From assembly GCF_024385525.1 (NCBI RefSeq), contig NZ_JANFLU010000008.1:1-64000 (forward strand): a DNA stretch of 64,000 nucleotides, read 5' to 3'. Shown in pieces: positions 56,207 to 64,000 of the stretch (within the stretch, counting starts at the first letter, position 1; the number at the start of each line of letters is the position of its first letter). Under the pieces are notes generated by a model that saw nothing but the letters and a program-made list of their open reading frames with translations, searched no databases and had not been told where the DNA came from. This DNA comes from Arthrobacter sp. zg-Y238 (lineage in GTDB: Bacteria > Actinomycetota > Actinomycetes > Actinomycetales > Micrococcaceae). The position numbers were made by a program, and so were the translations under genes.

Positions 56207-56776
56207 TCACCCGGGCAGCCGCTCCCACAGTTTCTGCGTGGTGTTCCAGCTGCGGATGGTCATCGATTTGTACAGCGGCGAGGCTGCGATGGCGCTCAGC
56301 CGGCTCTTGGTCAGCTCGGAGCTGAGCCGCTGCGAGTAGATGACGCCTTCGCCCGCCCAGATCTCGTCAACGCCTTCCCTCGGCCGGAAAGCGTCCATGG
56401 CGGTGTCCGCATCGATGTCCATGAGGAAGATCGCGTCCGAGTGGTAGAGGTCCGGCCGCTCACCGAAGTGCTGCGGCCGGTGTTCGACGACGGCCTGCAG
56501 CTGCGCGCGATCCAGCACCAGGACCTTGATGAGTTCGTCGTCGAGGTCGAAGTTATCCGTGAGTGCGGCCTCGATCTGCCGGCCGACGGAGCCGGCGTCG
56601 TCATTCGATGCCAGGAAGACATTCCCGCTCGCAATGTAGGTGGACACCTGCTGAAACCCGAGGCCTTCCAGATGCCCCCGTAACTCCTTCATGGGGACCT
56701 TGTTCCGCCCGCCGACGTTGATGCCGCGCAGGAGAGCCAGATACGGGAAAGTATCCGCGGCCGGGCTGTCGGTCAT
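56207..56776 (-). CDS. DUF1697 family protein
   Basis: The 189-residue protein matches DUF1697, with YLALLRGINVGGRNKVPM near 12-29 and VSTYIASGNVFLAS. The function of this family is unknown. It is coupled by ATGA to the hydrolase gene just upstream. Confidence 0.88.
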   Translation of the reverse strand: MTDSPAADTFPYLALLRGINVGGRNKVPMKELRGHLEGLGFQQVSTYIASGNVFLASNDDAGSVGRQIEAALTDNFDLDDELIKVLVLDRAQLQAVVEHRPQHFGERPDLYHSDAIFLMDIDADTAMDAFRPREGVDEIWAGEGVIYSQRLSSELTKSRLSAIAASPLYKSMTIRSWNTTQKLWERLPG

Positions 56777-57555
56777 TGCACCGGGATGCGGCGGCGGATT
56801 TCGCGCACGGTGCCGGTCGGATCGGGGGAGTGGTCGTGGGATTCGGGCACTGTTACCAGGACAGCCTGCGGCATGCGCCTCGCCAGCTTCTCGGTGGCGT
56901 CCATAATGACCGGGTACGTGGTGGTGCCGCGCAGGATGGTGACGGGCACCGAAACCTGGGCCATCGCGGCCGTCGGGGTGGACACGGCCTGCGACAGCAG
57001 CGCGTCGTAGACGGCGGACTGCGCCAGTGGAACGAGGGAATCGAACATGGGGCTGGCCTGGATCTGCTCAATAAACGCTTCGGGCAGGCCGATGCCTTCG
57101 CGCTGAAAGGTGGTGACGGCGTCGGCCGGGTTACCTGAATCAACGAGGGCCTGAAGCCGCTGCGGAAGGTCCATCGACGGTTCCCCCTCGCCGAAGAGGA
57201 ACGGCGGTTCGGACAGGAACAGGTGGCTGATCGGTGCCCCTTCGGCCGCCGCCAGCAGGGCGAGCATGGCGCCGGATGAATGTCCGAGGACGGCCGCGTC
57301 GCCGCCGACGGCGTGGAGGACCGCCGTGAGGTCCTCCACCTCCCGCCGCGGAGAGTAAGGGGAAGTGTCCGTGCTTTTCCCGCGGGCCCGTCGGTCCACC
57401 GTCACCGCCTGGAAACCGGCGGCTTTGAGCGCGGCGGCCAACGGGGCGCCGGCGTCGGCGGTTGAAAACGCACCGCCGACAATGACCACCGGCGTGCCGT
57501 GGCCCGTCTGGTCGAACGCGATCCGGGTGCCGTCTGCTGAGTCTGCGTACAACAT
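56773..57555 (-). CDS. Alpha/beta hydrolase
   Basis: The 260-residue protein has the nucleophile elbow GHSSG (serine near 93), the oxyanion segment VVIVGGAF and a catalytic histidine in PESHDHSPD. The fold and size fit carboxylesterases or related hydrolases; the substrate is unknown. Its stop overlaps the DUF1697 start. Confidence 0.85.
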   Translation of the reverse strand: MLYADSADGTRIAFDQTGHGTPVVIVGGAFSTADAGAPLAAALKAAGFQAVTVDRRARGKSTDTSPYSPRREVEDLTAVLHAVGGDAAVLGHSSGAMLALLAAAEGAPISHLFLSEPPFLFGEGEPSMDLPQRLQALVDSGNPADAVTTFQREGIGLPEAFIEQIQASPMFDSLVPLAQSAVYDALLSQAVSTPTAAMAQVSVPVTILRGTTTYPVIMDATEKLARRMPQAVLVTVPESHDHSPDPTGTVREIRRRIPVQ

Positions 57556-57674
57556 GCCCAGATTCGATCATGCCGACGAAGCCGCGGCAATCAGTGGCTC
57601 GCATCCGCGGCTCTCGGCGGCCATCTTTTTCCCGCGCCTCCGGCACCCTCTGCCGCCGCGCCCCGTCAGCGGAC

Positions 57675-58508
57675 CTAGCCGGCGACCTGGCTGCGCTGGC
57701 CGGTATCGACGGCGGCCACCGCGCCGCCGTCGACCAGCAGGTCCGCGCCGGTCATGAAGCTGGCATCCTGGCTGAGCAGGAAGGCCGTGGCGTTGGCGAT
57801 GTCGAAGGCGGTGCCGAGGCGCTTGGTGCCGGAGGCCTCGATCATGGCGCGCATTTGCGAGCCGGATTCGCCGGAGAGTTCCTGCTGGCCCATCGGGGTG
57901 GAGATGACGCCGGGGCTGATGCTGTTCACGCGTGCCCCGCGGGCACCCCAGCGCAGGCTGGCGGTCTGGACGCGGACCTGGTTGGCGCGCTTGGCCACGC
58001 TGTAGGCGTGTCCCGGGTGGTCGATGCCGGCAACAAACGGAATCAGCAGCAGATCGTCCGCAGGGACGGTGGCCAGGCTCGCCAGCACGTCGGCGGGCAC
58101 CTGGCCGCCTGCCATGTACGCAGACATGCTGGAGATAACGACGCCGGCACCGCCCGGGGCGATGACCTTTTCGAATTCCTCGAGCACCACGGCCACGCCG
58201 AAGAGGTCGACCTTCCAGATGGCCTCCACCGGTGCCTGGACGGGGGAGAGCCCGGCGGTGTGGACGACGCCGGTTACGGCGCCCAGCTCACGGGCGGTTG
58301 CGGCCAGCGCGGCCACCGACTGCCGCGAGGAAACGTCCACCTGCTGGGAGACGACGTCGTAGCCTTCGCCGAGTGCTGCGGCGTGCACCGTTTCGAGCAG
58401 GTCTTCGTTGAAGTCGGCCAGCAGGATTTTCCGTCCTGCGCCGGACCGGCGCATAACCGCCTGCCCCATGCCGCCCATGCCGATAACTACCAGTACGTCC
58501 GAGGCCAT
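57675..58508 (-). CDS. SDR family oxidoreductase with variant cofactor motif
   Basis: The 277-residue protein has YSVAK (Tyr and Lys of the catalytic site), SSMSAYMAGG with the serine, and a typical C-terminal SDR end (FMTGADLLVDGG). The usual TGxxxGIG is replaced by GMGGMGQA near 10-17, and NNAG by HTAG. It probably still binds NAD(P)H. GGGAG precedes the ATG. The substrate is unknown. Confidence 0.85.
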   Translation of the reverse strand: MASDVLVVIGMGGMGQAVMRRSGAGRKILLADFNEDLLETVHAAALGEGYDVVSQQVDVSSRQSVAALAATARELGAVTGVVHTAGLSPVQAPVEAIWKVDLFGVAVVLEEFEKVIAPGGAGVVISSMSAYMAGGQVPADVLASLATVPADDLLLIPFVAGIDHPGHAYSVAKRANQVRVQTASLRWGARGARVNSISPGVISTPMGQQELSGESGSQMRAMIEASGTKRLGTAFDIANATAFLLSQDASFMTGADLLVDGGAVAAVDTGQRSQVAG

Positions 58509-58636
58509 AACGCTCCCATGTCAGAGGTGACCGGCGGAAGAAACTGCCGGTCCCTCGACAATAGCGGGTGCCCGCCGGAGTGGCGGGTGCGGACGGGCTG
58601 AGACCGTCCGCGCCCCTACAGGGCAGGATGCCCGCG

Positions 58637-59065
58637 CTAGCCGGCAGGGTCATAGGCGACGGCGACGTCGAGCACCCAGATGATGCCGAAGCGGTCCTGC
58701 ACCATTCCGTAGGCGGGGGAGAAAGCCGAGGGTGCCAGGTCCTGCAGCACGGTGGAGCCGTCGACTAGCCGGTCCCAGAGGCCGGTGATTTCCTCGGCCG
58801 AGTCGCCGCGGACCGAGACGAAGGAGGATTTATCCCCCTGGTCGTAGGACACGCTGGCGGGAACGTCGTAGGCCATGATCGAGAATCCGTTCCCGCCGAG
58901 GACCTGCCCGAACTTGACCTGGCCCGCCTCCTCCGGGCGCTCGACGCTGTAGGCGTCCTCATTGGTGACGACGATAAGCTGCCCGCCGAAAACCGAGTGG
59001 TAGAACTCGAGGGCGGCCCGGGCATCGCCGCGGAAGTTCAGGTGGGGCGTGGTGGTGACAGACAT
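58637..59065 (-). CDS. VOC family protein (PhnB-like)
   Basis: This 142-residue single-domain protein of the vicinal oxygen chelate / glyoxalase-bleomycin resistance fold starts at 59065, where AAGGAG precedes the ATG. HLNFRGDARAALEFYHSVFGG near 8-28 and the C-terminal MVQDRFGIIWVLDVA mark the PhnB-like subgroup (DUF1338/3-demethylubiquinone-like). Its function is unknown. It is divergent from a WYL regulator and may be its target. Confidence 0.85.
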   Translation of the reverse strand: MSVTTTPHLNFRGDARAALEFYHSVFGGQLIVVTNEDAYSVERPEEAGQVKFGQVLGGNGFSIMAYDVPASVSYDQGDKSSFVSVRGDSAEEITGLWDRLVDGSTVLQDLAPSAFSPAYGMVQDRFGIIWVLDVAVAYDPAG

Positions 59066-59088
59066 GGGTTGCTCCTTCGGGGTAGACC

Positions 59089-59109
59089 GGGTGTTTCCCG
59101 GTAACACCC
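59089..59109. promoter_or_regulatory. Palindrome between the VOC and WYL genes
   Basis: GGGTGTT and AACACCC are exact inverted repeats seven bases apart. The site lies in the leader of the VOC gene and 56 bases before the WYL start, a good place for an operator of the WYL regulator. Confidence 0.5.
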
Positions 59110-59152
59110 ACTCTTCTCCTAGTAGAGGTCAGGTTCTGGCCGCTATTTCGTT

Positions 59153-59158
59153 TATCTT
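59153..59158 (+). promoter_or_regulatory. -10 box of a leaderless promoter (WYL gene)
   Basis: TATCTT ends six bases before the ATG at 59165. Confidence 0.5.
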
Positions 59159-59164
59159 TCTCGT

Positions 59165-60157
59165 ATGCCCACTACGACGTCGCGGCTCCTGCTGCTCCTC
59201 TCACTTCTGCAGACCCCGCGGGACTGGCCGGGGCAGGTGCTCGCGGACCGTCTGGAGATCAGCCCCCGGACCGTGCGCCGCGACGTCGACCGGCTGCGGG
59301 AAATGGGTTACCGCATCTCCGCGCTGAAGGGGCCGGACGGGGGTTACCGCCTGGACGCCGGTGCCGAGCTGCCGCCGCTGCTTTTTGACGACGACCAGGT
59401 GCTGGCCCTCGCCGTCGCGCTGCAGTCCGCGCCCATGACCGGAGCCGGCATCGAGGAGGCCGCCGCCCGCGCGCTGGCCACGGTCCGGCAGGTGATGCCC
59501 TCCCGGCTCCGTCATCGCCTCGACGCACTGCAGTTCACCGTGCTGCCGGGACGTCCGGGTGCGGCCGAATCCGTACCGCCGGAACGGCTGCTGACCCTGG
59601 CCAATGCGGTCCGGTCCCGGCAGGTGCTGCGCTTTGACTATGCGGCGGGCCGGCCGGAAGCGGGTGACGCCGCGGGTGCGCCGCCTCGGCGGGTGGAACC
59701 GCATCATTTGGTGGCCTCCCGCGGACGGTGGTACCTGGTGGGCTGGGATCTGGACCGGAATGATTGGCGGATCTTCCGGGCCGACCGGATCACTCCGCGG
59801 CTCCCTGCGGGTGGGCGGTTCCGGGAGCGGGAACTGCCCGGCGGCAGCGTGCATGATTTCCTTTCCGCCCGGTTCCGGGGAACGGAACCGGGCAGGGGTT
59901 CCGGTGAAGGCTGGCCCTGCCGCGGTGCCGTGGTCCTGCACCTGCCGGCGGCCGCCGTCGTACCGTTTGCCGGCGACGGCACGGTCGAAGCCGTTGGACC
60001 CGGCAGGTGCCGGCTGGAAGCAGGCTCCTGGTCCTGGGTAGCGCTGGCGGCGTCGTTCGGTCGGTTCGACGCCGAACTTGAGGTGGTTGGTCCGCCTGAG
60101 CTGGCGTCCGCCTTCGGAACGCTGGCGGCGCGCTTCGCGGCGGCGGCCGCCCGGTAG
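59165..60157 (+). CDS. WYL-domain transcriptional regulator
   Basis: The 330-residue protein has an N-terminal winged helix of the HTH_11/DeoR type (residues 5-60, with DRLEISPRTVRRDVDRLREMGY), then a WYL domain (about 140-230, with GRWYLVGWDLDRNDWRIFRADRI) and a WCX-like C-terminal part. WYL proteins bind nucleotides or nucleic acids and often repress neighbours. It diverges from the VOC gene across a 21-bp palindrome. Confidence 0.9.
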   Translation: MPTTTSRLLLLLSLLQTPRDWPGQVLADRLEISPRTVRRDVDRLREMGYRISALKGPDGGYRLDAGAELPPLLFDDDQVLALAVALQSAPMTGAGIEEAAARALATVRQVMPSRLRHRLDALQFTVLPGRPGAAESVPPERLLTLANAVRSRQVLRFDYAAGRPEAGDAAGAPPRRVEPHHLVASRGRWYLVGWDLDRNDWRIFRADRITPRLPAGGRFRERELPGGSVHDFLSARFRGTEPGRGSGEGWPCRGAVVLHLPAAAVVPFAGDGTVEAVGPGRCRLEAGSWSWVALAASFGRFDAELEVVGPPELASAFGTLAARFAAAAAR

Positions 60158-60209
60158 GCATATGACATCTGCGCTTCGGTCGAGCAGGCCCGGCGGAGGC
60201 ATCGGGCTG

Positions 60210-60215
60210 CATAAT
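60210..60215 (+). promoter_or_regulatory. -10 box of a leaderless promoter (CoA-transferase gene)
   Basis: CATAAT ends six bases before the ATG at 60222. It decides that start over upstream in-frame codons, which run into the WYL gene. Confidence 0.5.
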
Positions 60216-60221
60216 GCCGTT

Positions 60222-61598
60222 ATGGCTGCCGACCACCGGAACACGAATCCCCTTCCCGCACTCTGGCGGGACCTTGCCCCGCTGCTGCCGGAGAATCCTG
60301 CGCCCGCACCCTGGACGGGACCGCGCTGGTGGTGGGCGGGCGCACTGGACGTGGAGGGACTGGCCCTGGCATCCCTGCAGGCGCTGGCTACGGCGCTCGC
60401 CGCCGGGACGGGCCGGGACATCGCGCTCACCTCCCGCGGGGCGGCGGCATCGTTCGCCTCCTATTCGCATCTGCGGGTGGATGGCAGAGCGGTTGGCGGG
60501 TTTGCGCCGCTGTCGGGTTTCCGCCGCACCATTGACGGATGGGTTCGGCTGCACGCCAACTACCCGCACCACGAACGTGCCCTGTTCACTGCACTGGGGG
60601 TTGCCTCCGCCGACGCCGTAGACGCTGCACTGCTTCGGATGACGGCCATGGAGGTGGAGGATCGGGTGACGGCACACGGGGGAGTGGCAGCCCCGGTCCG
60701 TCCGCCAGAGGAGTGGGCGGGCTCCCCGGCGGTCGAGGCGTTCCAAGGGGAACCGTGGATCCGTGTGGACACCGCACCGGCACCAGCGCCTCCCCGCAGT
60801 GTGCCGGCTGCCCTGCGCGGCGGGTCCGGCGGGATTCTGGACGGCCTGCGCGTCCTGGACCTGACGAGGGTGATCGCCGGTCCGTCGGGCAGCCGGATCC
60901 TGGGCGCTTTGGGTGCCGACGTGCTGCGGATCGACCCGCCCGGCATGCCGGAGCTGGAGGAACAGTATCTGGACACCGGCTTCTCGAAGCGCAGTGCGGT
61001 GGCCGACCTCACCGACCCGGCCGCCTACCGGCGGTTCCGCGGACTCCTCGAGGCGGCCGACGTCGTGCTGCTGGGGTACCGGGGCGGCTCCCTGGCCCGC
61101 TTCGGACTGGATCCGGACGCGCTGCGGGCGGACTACCCGGGGCTGGGCGTGGTGAGCTTCGACGCCTGGGGCAACGCCGGGCCGTGGGCCGCCCGGCGGG
61201 GTTTCGACAGCATCGTGCAGGCTGCCAGCGGCATTGCCGCCATTTACGGCAGCGGGGAGGGAGACTCGTGGCGGCCCGGGGCGCTGCCGGTCCAGGCGCT
61301 GGACTATGCCACCGGCCTCGGGGCGGCCGCCGCTGCGGTGGCGCTCATGGGCGCCCGGAATCGGGGGATCAGCGGATCGGCCCACTTGTCGCTGGCGCGC
61401 ACCGCGCTGGAGCTGATGCGGCTGCCTGCTCCGCCCTCGGGCACCGAGCGGAGCGAACTGGAACCGGAGCTCCGGACCTGGCCGAGTGTCTACGGCGAGC
61501 TGACGTTTGCGCCGCCGCCCCTGCAGGTGGACGGGAGGCAGCTTGAGCACAGCCGGCCGCCGCAGCCTTACGGCAGTTCTGCGCTGGTGTGGGAATGA
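60222..61598 (+). CDS. CoA transferase, family III
   Basis: The 458-residue protein belongs to the CaiB/BaiF family, which transfers CoA between carboxylic acids. The defining block VLDLTRVIAGPSGSRILGALGADVLRIDPP begins near residue 212, and an N-terminal part of about 200 residues looks like a degenerate first domain. The catalytic aspartate normally found after the cofactor loop may be in FDAWGNAGPW or later and was not assigned. The substrate is unknown. It converges on the MOSC gene. Confidence 0.85.
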   Translation: MAADHRNTNPLPALWRDLAPLLPENPAPAPWTGPRWWWAGALDVEGLALASLQALATALAAGTGRDIALTSRGAAASFASYSHLRVDGRAVGGFAPLSGFRRTIDGWVRLHANYPHHERALFTALGVASADAVDAALLRMTAMEVEDRVTAHGGVAAPVRPPEEWAGSPAVEAFQGEPWIRVDTAPAPAPPRSVPAALRGGSGGILDGLRVLDLTRVIAGPSGSRILGALGADVLRIDPPGMPELEEQYLDTGFSKRSAVADLTDPAAYRRFRGLLEAADVVLLGYRGGSLARFGLDPDALRADYPGLGVVSFDAWGNAGPWAARRGFDSIVQAASGIAAIYGSGEGDSWRPGALPVQALDYATGLGAAAAAVALMGARNRGISGSAHLSLARTALELMRLPAPPSGTERSELEPELRTWPSVYGELTFAPPPLQVDGRQLEHSRPPQPYGSSALVWE

Positions 61599-61618
61599 CC
61601 CCGTCTCCGGTCCGTCCG

Positions 61619-62185
61619 TTAGGGAAGCCTACCCGGCCTCAGCAACGAGGGAACGGCAGCCCGGCCCGGGTCCAGCGGCATCGGGCTGATGAGCAGGGCC
61701 GGTCCGCGGTGAAGCGTCCCGCTGCTCAACGGCCGGCAGCGCAGCCCGCCCCGGCCCCGCATCGCCTTGTGCGCACCGGGAGCCAGGACCCGGTCCATCC
61801 AGGCGCAGGGGTGGGCCTGCCTGCCGCCGTGGAATTCCACCCGGCCGTCGGCAGATTCGAGGACAAAGTCCTGCCCCAGCAGCGGGGACAGTTCGGCACC
61901 GCGGAGCACCACGTTCCGGCGCGCCAGCAGCGGGTCAAAGGGATCGGCACCAAGCTCCGCGGCGATGGCCTCCAACGACTCCACAGCTAACAAGGTAACG
62001 GCCGCATCCATATGGGCGGCCTTGCCGAAGAACCGGTCACCGACAATCCCCTTGCCGGCAACTACCTCAGCCTGGTCCGCATCGGTGGTGACGACGTCGG
62101 CCGGCCCGTCCTTGGCCCGCCCGAAGTAGGCGTGTGCGGGCGAGACGAGCAGGTGCAGGATCTCGACGTCGTACGCATAACTCAT
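61619..62185 (-). CDS. MOSC domain-containing protein
   Basis: The 188-residue protein has GIVGDRFFGK near 46-55, LARRNVVLRG near 87-96, and HPCAWMD with the conserved cysteine, which mark the MOSC domain that handles molybdenum-cofactor sulphur. No molybdoenzyme gene is close by. The ATG lies six bases after TAGCGT on the minus strand. Confidence 0.87.
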   Translation of the reverse strand: MSYAYDVEILHLLVSPAHAYFGRAKDGPADVVTTDADQAEVVAGKGIVGDRFFGKAAHMDAAVTLLAVESLEAIAAELGADPFDPLLARRNVVLRGAELSPLLGQDFVLESADGRVEFHGGRQAHPCAWMDRVLAPGAHKAMRGRGGLRCRPLSSGTLHRGPALLISPMPLDPGRAAVPSLLRPGRLP

Positions 62186-62191
62186 GCCTCC

Positions 62192-62197
62192 ACGCTA
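62192..62197 (-). promoter_or_regulatory. -10 box of a leaderless promoter (MOSC gene)
   Basis: On the minus strand TAGCGT ends six bases before the ATG at 62185. Confidence 0.5.
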
Positions 62198-62349
62198 ACC
62201 GCTCCTGCGTGGACGGGACGCCGCCGCTCATTCCATCAGTGGGGGAGGTTGGCACGGGCGTGCCGGTGCCGCCCGCGTTGTGCCGCACGTGCGAGGATGG
62301 CGCGAAACGGCGAGGGCGCCGTGCCGGACGAAGGATGGGTAGGGGAACA

Positions 62350-63039
62350 ATGCGGTACCTGTACCTGAGGACATGTGCGTCCATGGCCGGCCTGCTGTGT
62401 TTGAGCCTGGTCGTGTCGCTCGCCGTGTTTGCTCACCTTTTCAAGGAGCCGGCGATGGACGCGGCGGCTGCCCCCGAAGCAGAGCCGCCGGACAGTTTCA
62501 CGCTCGTGATCAACAAGAACCGACCCCTCGCGGCGGACTACGTGCCGGCCGATCTGACAGACGCGGGCGGGCTGCTGCTGCGCGCCGAAGCGGCTGAAGC
62601 CTATGCCCGGATGGTTGGTGATGCCGCGGCGGAGGGCGTCGCCGTTTCTCCCGTCAGCGGCTACCGGTCACGGGAAGAACAGTCCCGGCTGCACGCCTCC
62701 TACACCGAGAAGTACGGGCAGGAGGGAGCCGATTCGCTCTCCGCCCGGCCCGGCCACAGCGAGCATGAGACCGGGCTGGCCGTGGACATCGGCAATCCGG
62801 ACGGTCTATGCGCGCTGGAAACCTGTTTCGAAGGAACGGCAGCCGGTTCATGGACCGCTGCGAACGCCCACCGGTACGGCTTCCTGATCCGTTATCCGGC
62901 CGGGGCGGAACACATCACCGGGTATGCCTACGAGCCCTGGCACCTGCGTTACGTGGGGCCGGAGGTGGCCGGCGGAGTCCATGACTCCGGGGTGACGCTG
63001 GAGGAGTTTCTCGGCTTTCCGGCCGCGCCGAACTACTGA
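62350..63039 (+). CDS. M15 family D-alanyl-D-alanine carboxypeptidase (VanY-like)
   Basis: This secreted or membrane-anchored zinc peptidase trims D-Ala from peptidoglycan stems. The 229-residue protein has an N-terminal membrane segment (about 11-30). Zinc ligands are in SEHETGLAVDIG (His and Asp near 137-145) and in EPWHLRYVG (near 196-204). GGGGAA precedes the ATG at 62350. A vancomycin-resistance role is not implied, as no van genes are near. Confidence 0.9.
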   Translation: MRYLYLRTCASMAGLLCLSLVVSLAVFAHLFKEPAMDAAAAPEAEPPDSFTLVINKNRPLAADYVPADLTDAGGLLLRAEAAEAYARMVGDAAAEGVAVSPVSGYRSREEQSRLHASYTEKYGQEGADSLSARPGHSEHETGLAVDIGNPDGLCALETCFEGTAAGSWTAANAHRYGFLIRYPAGAEHITGYAYEPWHLRYVGPEVAGGVHDSGVTLEEFLGFPAAPNY

Positions 63040-63042
63040 CCG

Positions 63043-64000
63043 CTAAACCGCCTTCACCACCGGCAGTTCGCTCCACTCGGTGGTGTACCGCGGCGAGGAA
63101 TACCTGCGCGACATGGTCCATTCCGGCGTCGCCGTGGACATCCCCGCCAGTCCGAGCCCGATGCTCGCCGCACCGTATTTGTCCGTGACTTTCCCCAGCA
63201 GTTCGCCCAGGTTCCGCCGTTCCTGTGCGGAGACGAACTCCTCGAACAGCGGCTGCGCGCCGGCGGACTCCAATCCGCTGAGCATCACCCCGGCCTTGGT
63301 GTAGGGCACACCCTCGACCACCTGGGACTCGAGCGCGCCGACGGCGGCCCGGCTGAGGACCACGGGATCCGCCGTCGGAGTGGGCAGTCGCACCGTGGCG
63401 GAGGGGAACGACGCCGCCCGCTCGCTGAAGTGCGACGTACCGGCATAAGCGGTGAGGATGCTGGCCTGCTGTCCCTCACGCTCCAGCCGTGCGGCCGCCT
63501 GCTGCGCGTAGATGCTCATGACCTGCCGCATTTCCGCACCGGTAGTGACCGGCGTCGAGAAGCTCCGGGAGAAGATCAGCTGTTTGCGGTCCGCCCGCTC
63601 GTCCTCGTGCGGGATGCAGGCGGTGCCGTTGAGCTCCAGCACGGTGCGCTGCAGGGTGACCGAGAATTTCCGGCGGATCAGCGCCGGATCGGCTGCGCGC
63701 AGGTCCGCGACGGTGGTGATCCCCATCGCATCCAGCTTCGTGCCCAGCCGGGACCCCACGCCCCAGAGGCCGGTGACCGGCACCCGGGACATGATGGCTT
63801 CTACGGCGGCCGGGTCCATGGTCTCGAGGTTGCAGACGCCCTGCAGGTGCCGGTTCTGTTTGGCGATCCGGTTGGCGAACTTCGCCAGGGTCTTGGTGGT
63901 GCCGATGCCCACGCAGACAGGCAGGCCGGTGTGGCGGGCGACGGCGGTGCGGATCGTTGCCCCCTGTGCCTCCAGATCGCGCGGCGTGCCGGCGAGTCCG
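63043..64000 (-). CDS. Y-family DNA polymerase (UmuC-like), 5' end outside the window
   Basis: The reading frame stays open to the window edge, so the N-terminal part is missing. The visible part begins in the palm/thumb region with LPVCVGIGTTKTLAKFANRIAK, then the helix-hairpin-helix segment (VTGLWGVGSRLGTKLDAMGI) and the C-terminal little-finger region, ending in DUF4113-like RRYSSPRYTTEWSELPVV. These match UmuC-type translesion polymerases. A UmuD partner might lie just beyond the window, as it often precedes umuC. A GTG at 63912 gives an apparent start but conserved sequence continues above it. Confidence 0.88.
   Translation of the reverse strand, partial: GLAGTPRDLEAQGATIRTAVARHTGLPVCVGIGTTKTLAKFANRIAKQNRHLQGVCNLETMDPAAVEAIMSRVPVTGLWGVGSRLGTKLDAMGITTVADLRAADPALIRRKFSVTLQRTVLELNGTACIPHEDERADRKQLIFSRSFSTPVTTGAEMRQVMSIYAQQAAARLEREGQQASILTAYAGTSHFSERAASFPSATVRLPTPTADPVVLSRAAVGALESQVVEGVPYTKAGVMLSGLESAGAQPLFEEFVSAQERRNLGELLGKVTDKYGAASIGLGLAGMSTATPEWTMSRRYSSPRYTTEWSELPVVKAV

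Noticed and set aside
62350-63039. Vancomycin resistance VanY
   Set aside because: The motifs only show an M15 D,D-carboxypeptidase; no vanHAX or vanRS genes are present in the window.

Overview
The window is chromosomal DNA from a high-GC actinobacterium, most likely Arthrobacter or a close relative in the Micrococcaceae. This rests on gene order (clpP1-clpP2-clpX, ileS-folC-DUF4233-ndk, rne-rplU-rpmA-obg-proB-proA-nadD-rsfS, nrdH-I-E-F), on an actinobacterial translational T-box before ileS, on many genes with a TANNNT box six bases before the ATG, and on mycothiol-era redox families (Rv2466c-like DsbA fold, DinB/DUF664, VKOR). No prophage, plasmid, insertion sequence or CRISPR array was seen. 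Almost all sequence reads as vertically inherited core or near-core genome.

Layout. 0.2-3.8 kb: Clp protease (clpP1, clpP2, clpX) and a thioredoxin-fold protein. 3.8-6.5 kb: valS on the minus strand. 6.6-8.3 kb: a small membrane protein, a non-coding stretch with three 103-bp tandem repeats, and a DUF559 nuclease-like protein. 8.3-15.1 kb: an SDR, then T-box-ileS, folC, DUF4233 and ndk. 15.1-17.7 kb: a PRISE-type reductase, an orphan maltokinase-cap protein and a VKOR protein. 18.1-30.2 kb: rne, L21, L27, Obg, proline synthesis, nadD, rsfS and a histidine phosphatase. 30.3-30.5 kb: two identical tRNA-Ala(GGC) genes. 30.7-35.0 kb: a KstD-like flavoprotein, then the pnuC-nadR-nrtR operon. 35.1-42.9 kb: lysoplasmalogenase-like protein, aldonolactone oxidase plus D-amino-acid aldolase-like pair, desaturase, App1 phosphatase, a lipoprotein and a FUSC transporter. 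42.9-48.3 kb: LysR regulator, then the class Ib ribonucleotide reductase operon. 48.4-51.9 kb: membrane protein, DinB, ABC exporter, lipoprotein. 51.9-55.0 kb: prs-like, nadV and a second Nudix regulator. 55.1-64 kb: tandem-DivIVA membrane protein, ArfB, hydrolase, SDR, VOC/WYL divergent pair, CoA-transferase, MOSC, D,D-carboxypeptidase, and a Y-family polymerase cut by the window end.

Two themes link separate parts. First, NAD metabolism occurs three times: nadD (de novo and salvage), pnuC-nadR-nrtR (nicotinamide riboside import and conversion) and prs-nadV-nrtR2 (nicotinamide to NMN, with local PRPP supply). Both salvage loci end in a Nudix plus winged-helix regulator and both begin with a palindrome at the promoter. 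One regulator keeps a full Nudix box and the other has lost its catalytic glutamates. Second, regulation is readable from DNA in several places: a translational T-box for ileS, a ClgR-like box before clpP1, repeated NrdR-like motifs and DnaA-like boxes before nrdH, and palindromes before the WYL and LysR regulators. Functional names come from motifs and family recall; no database search was run.
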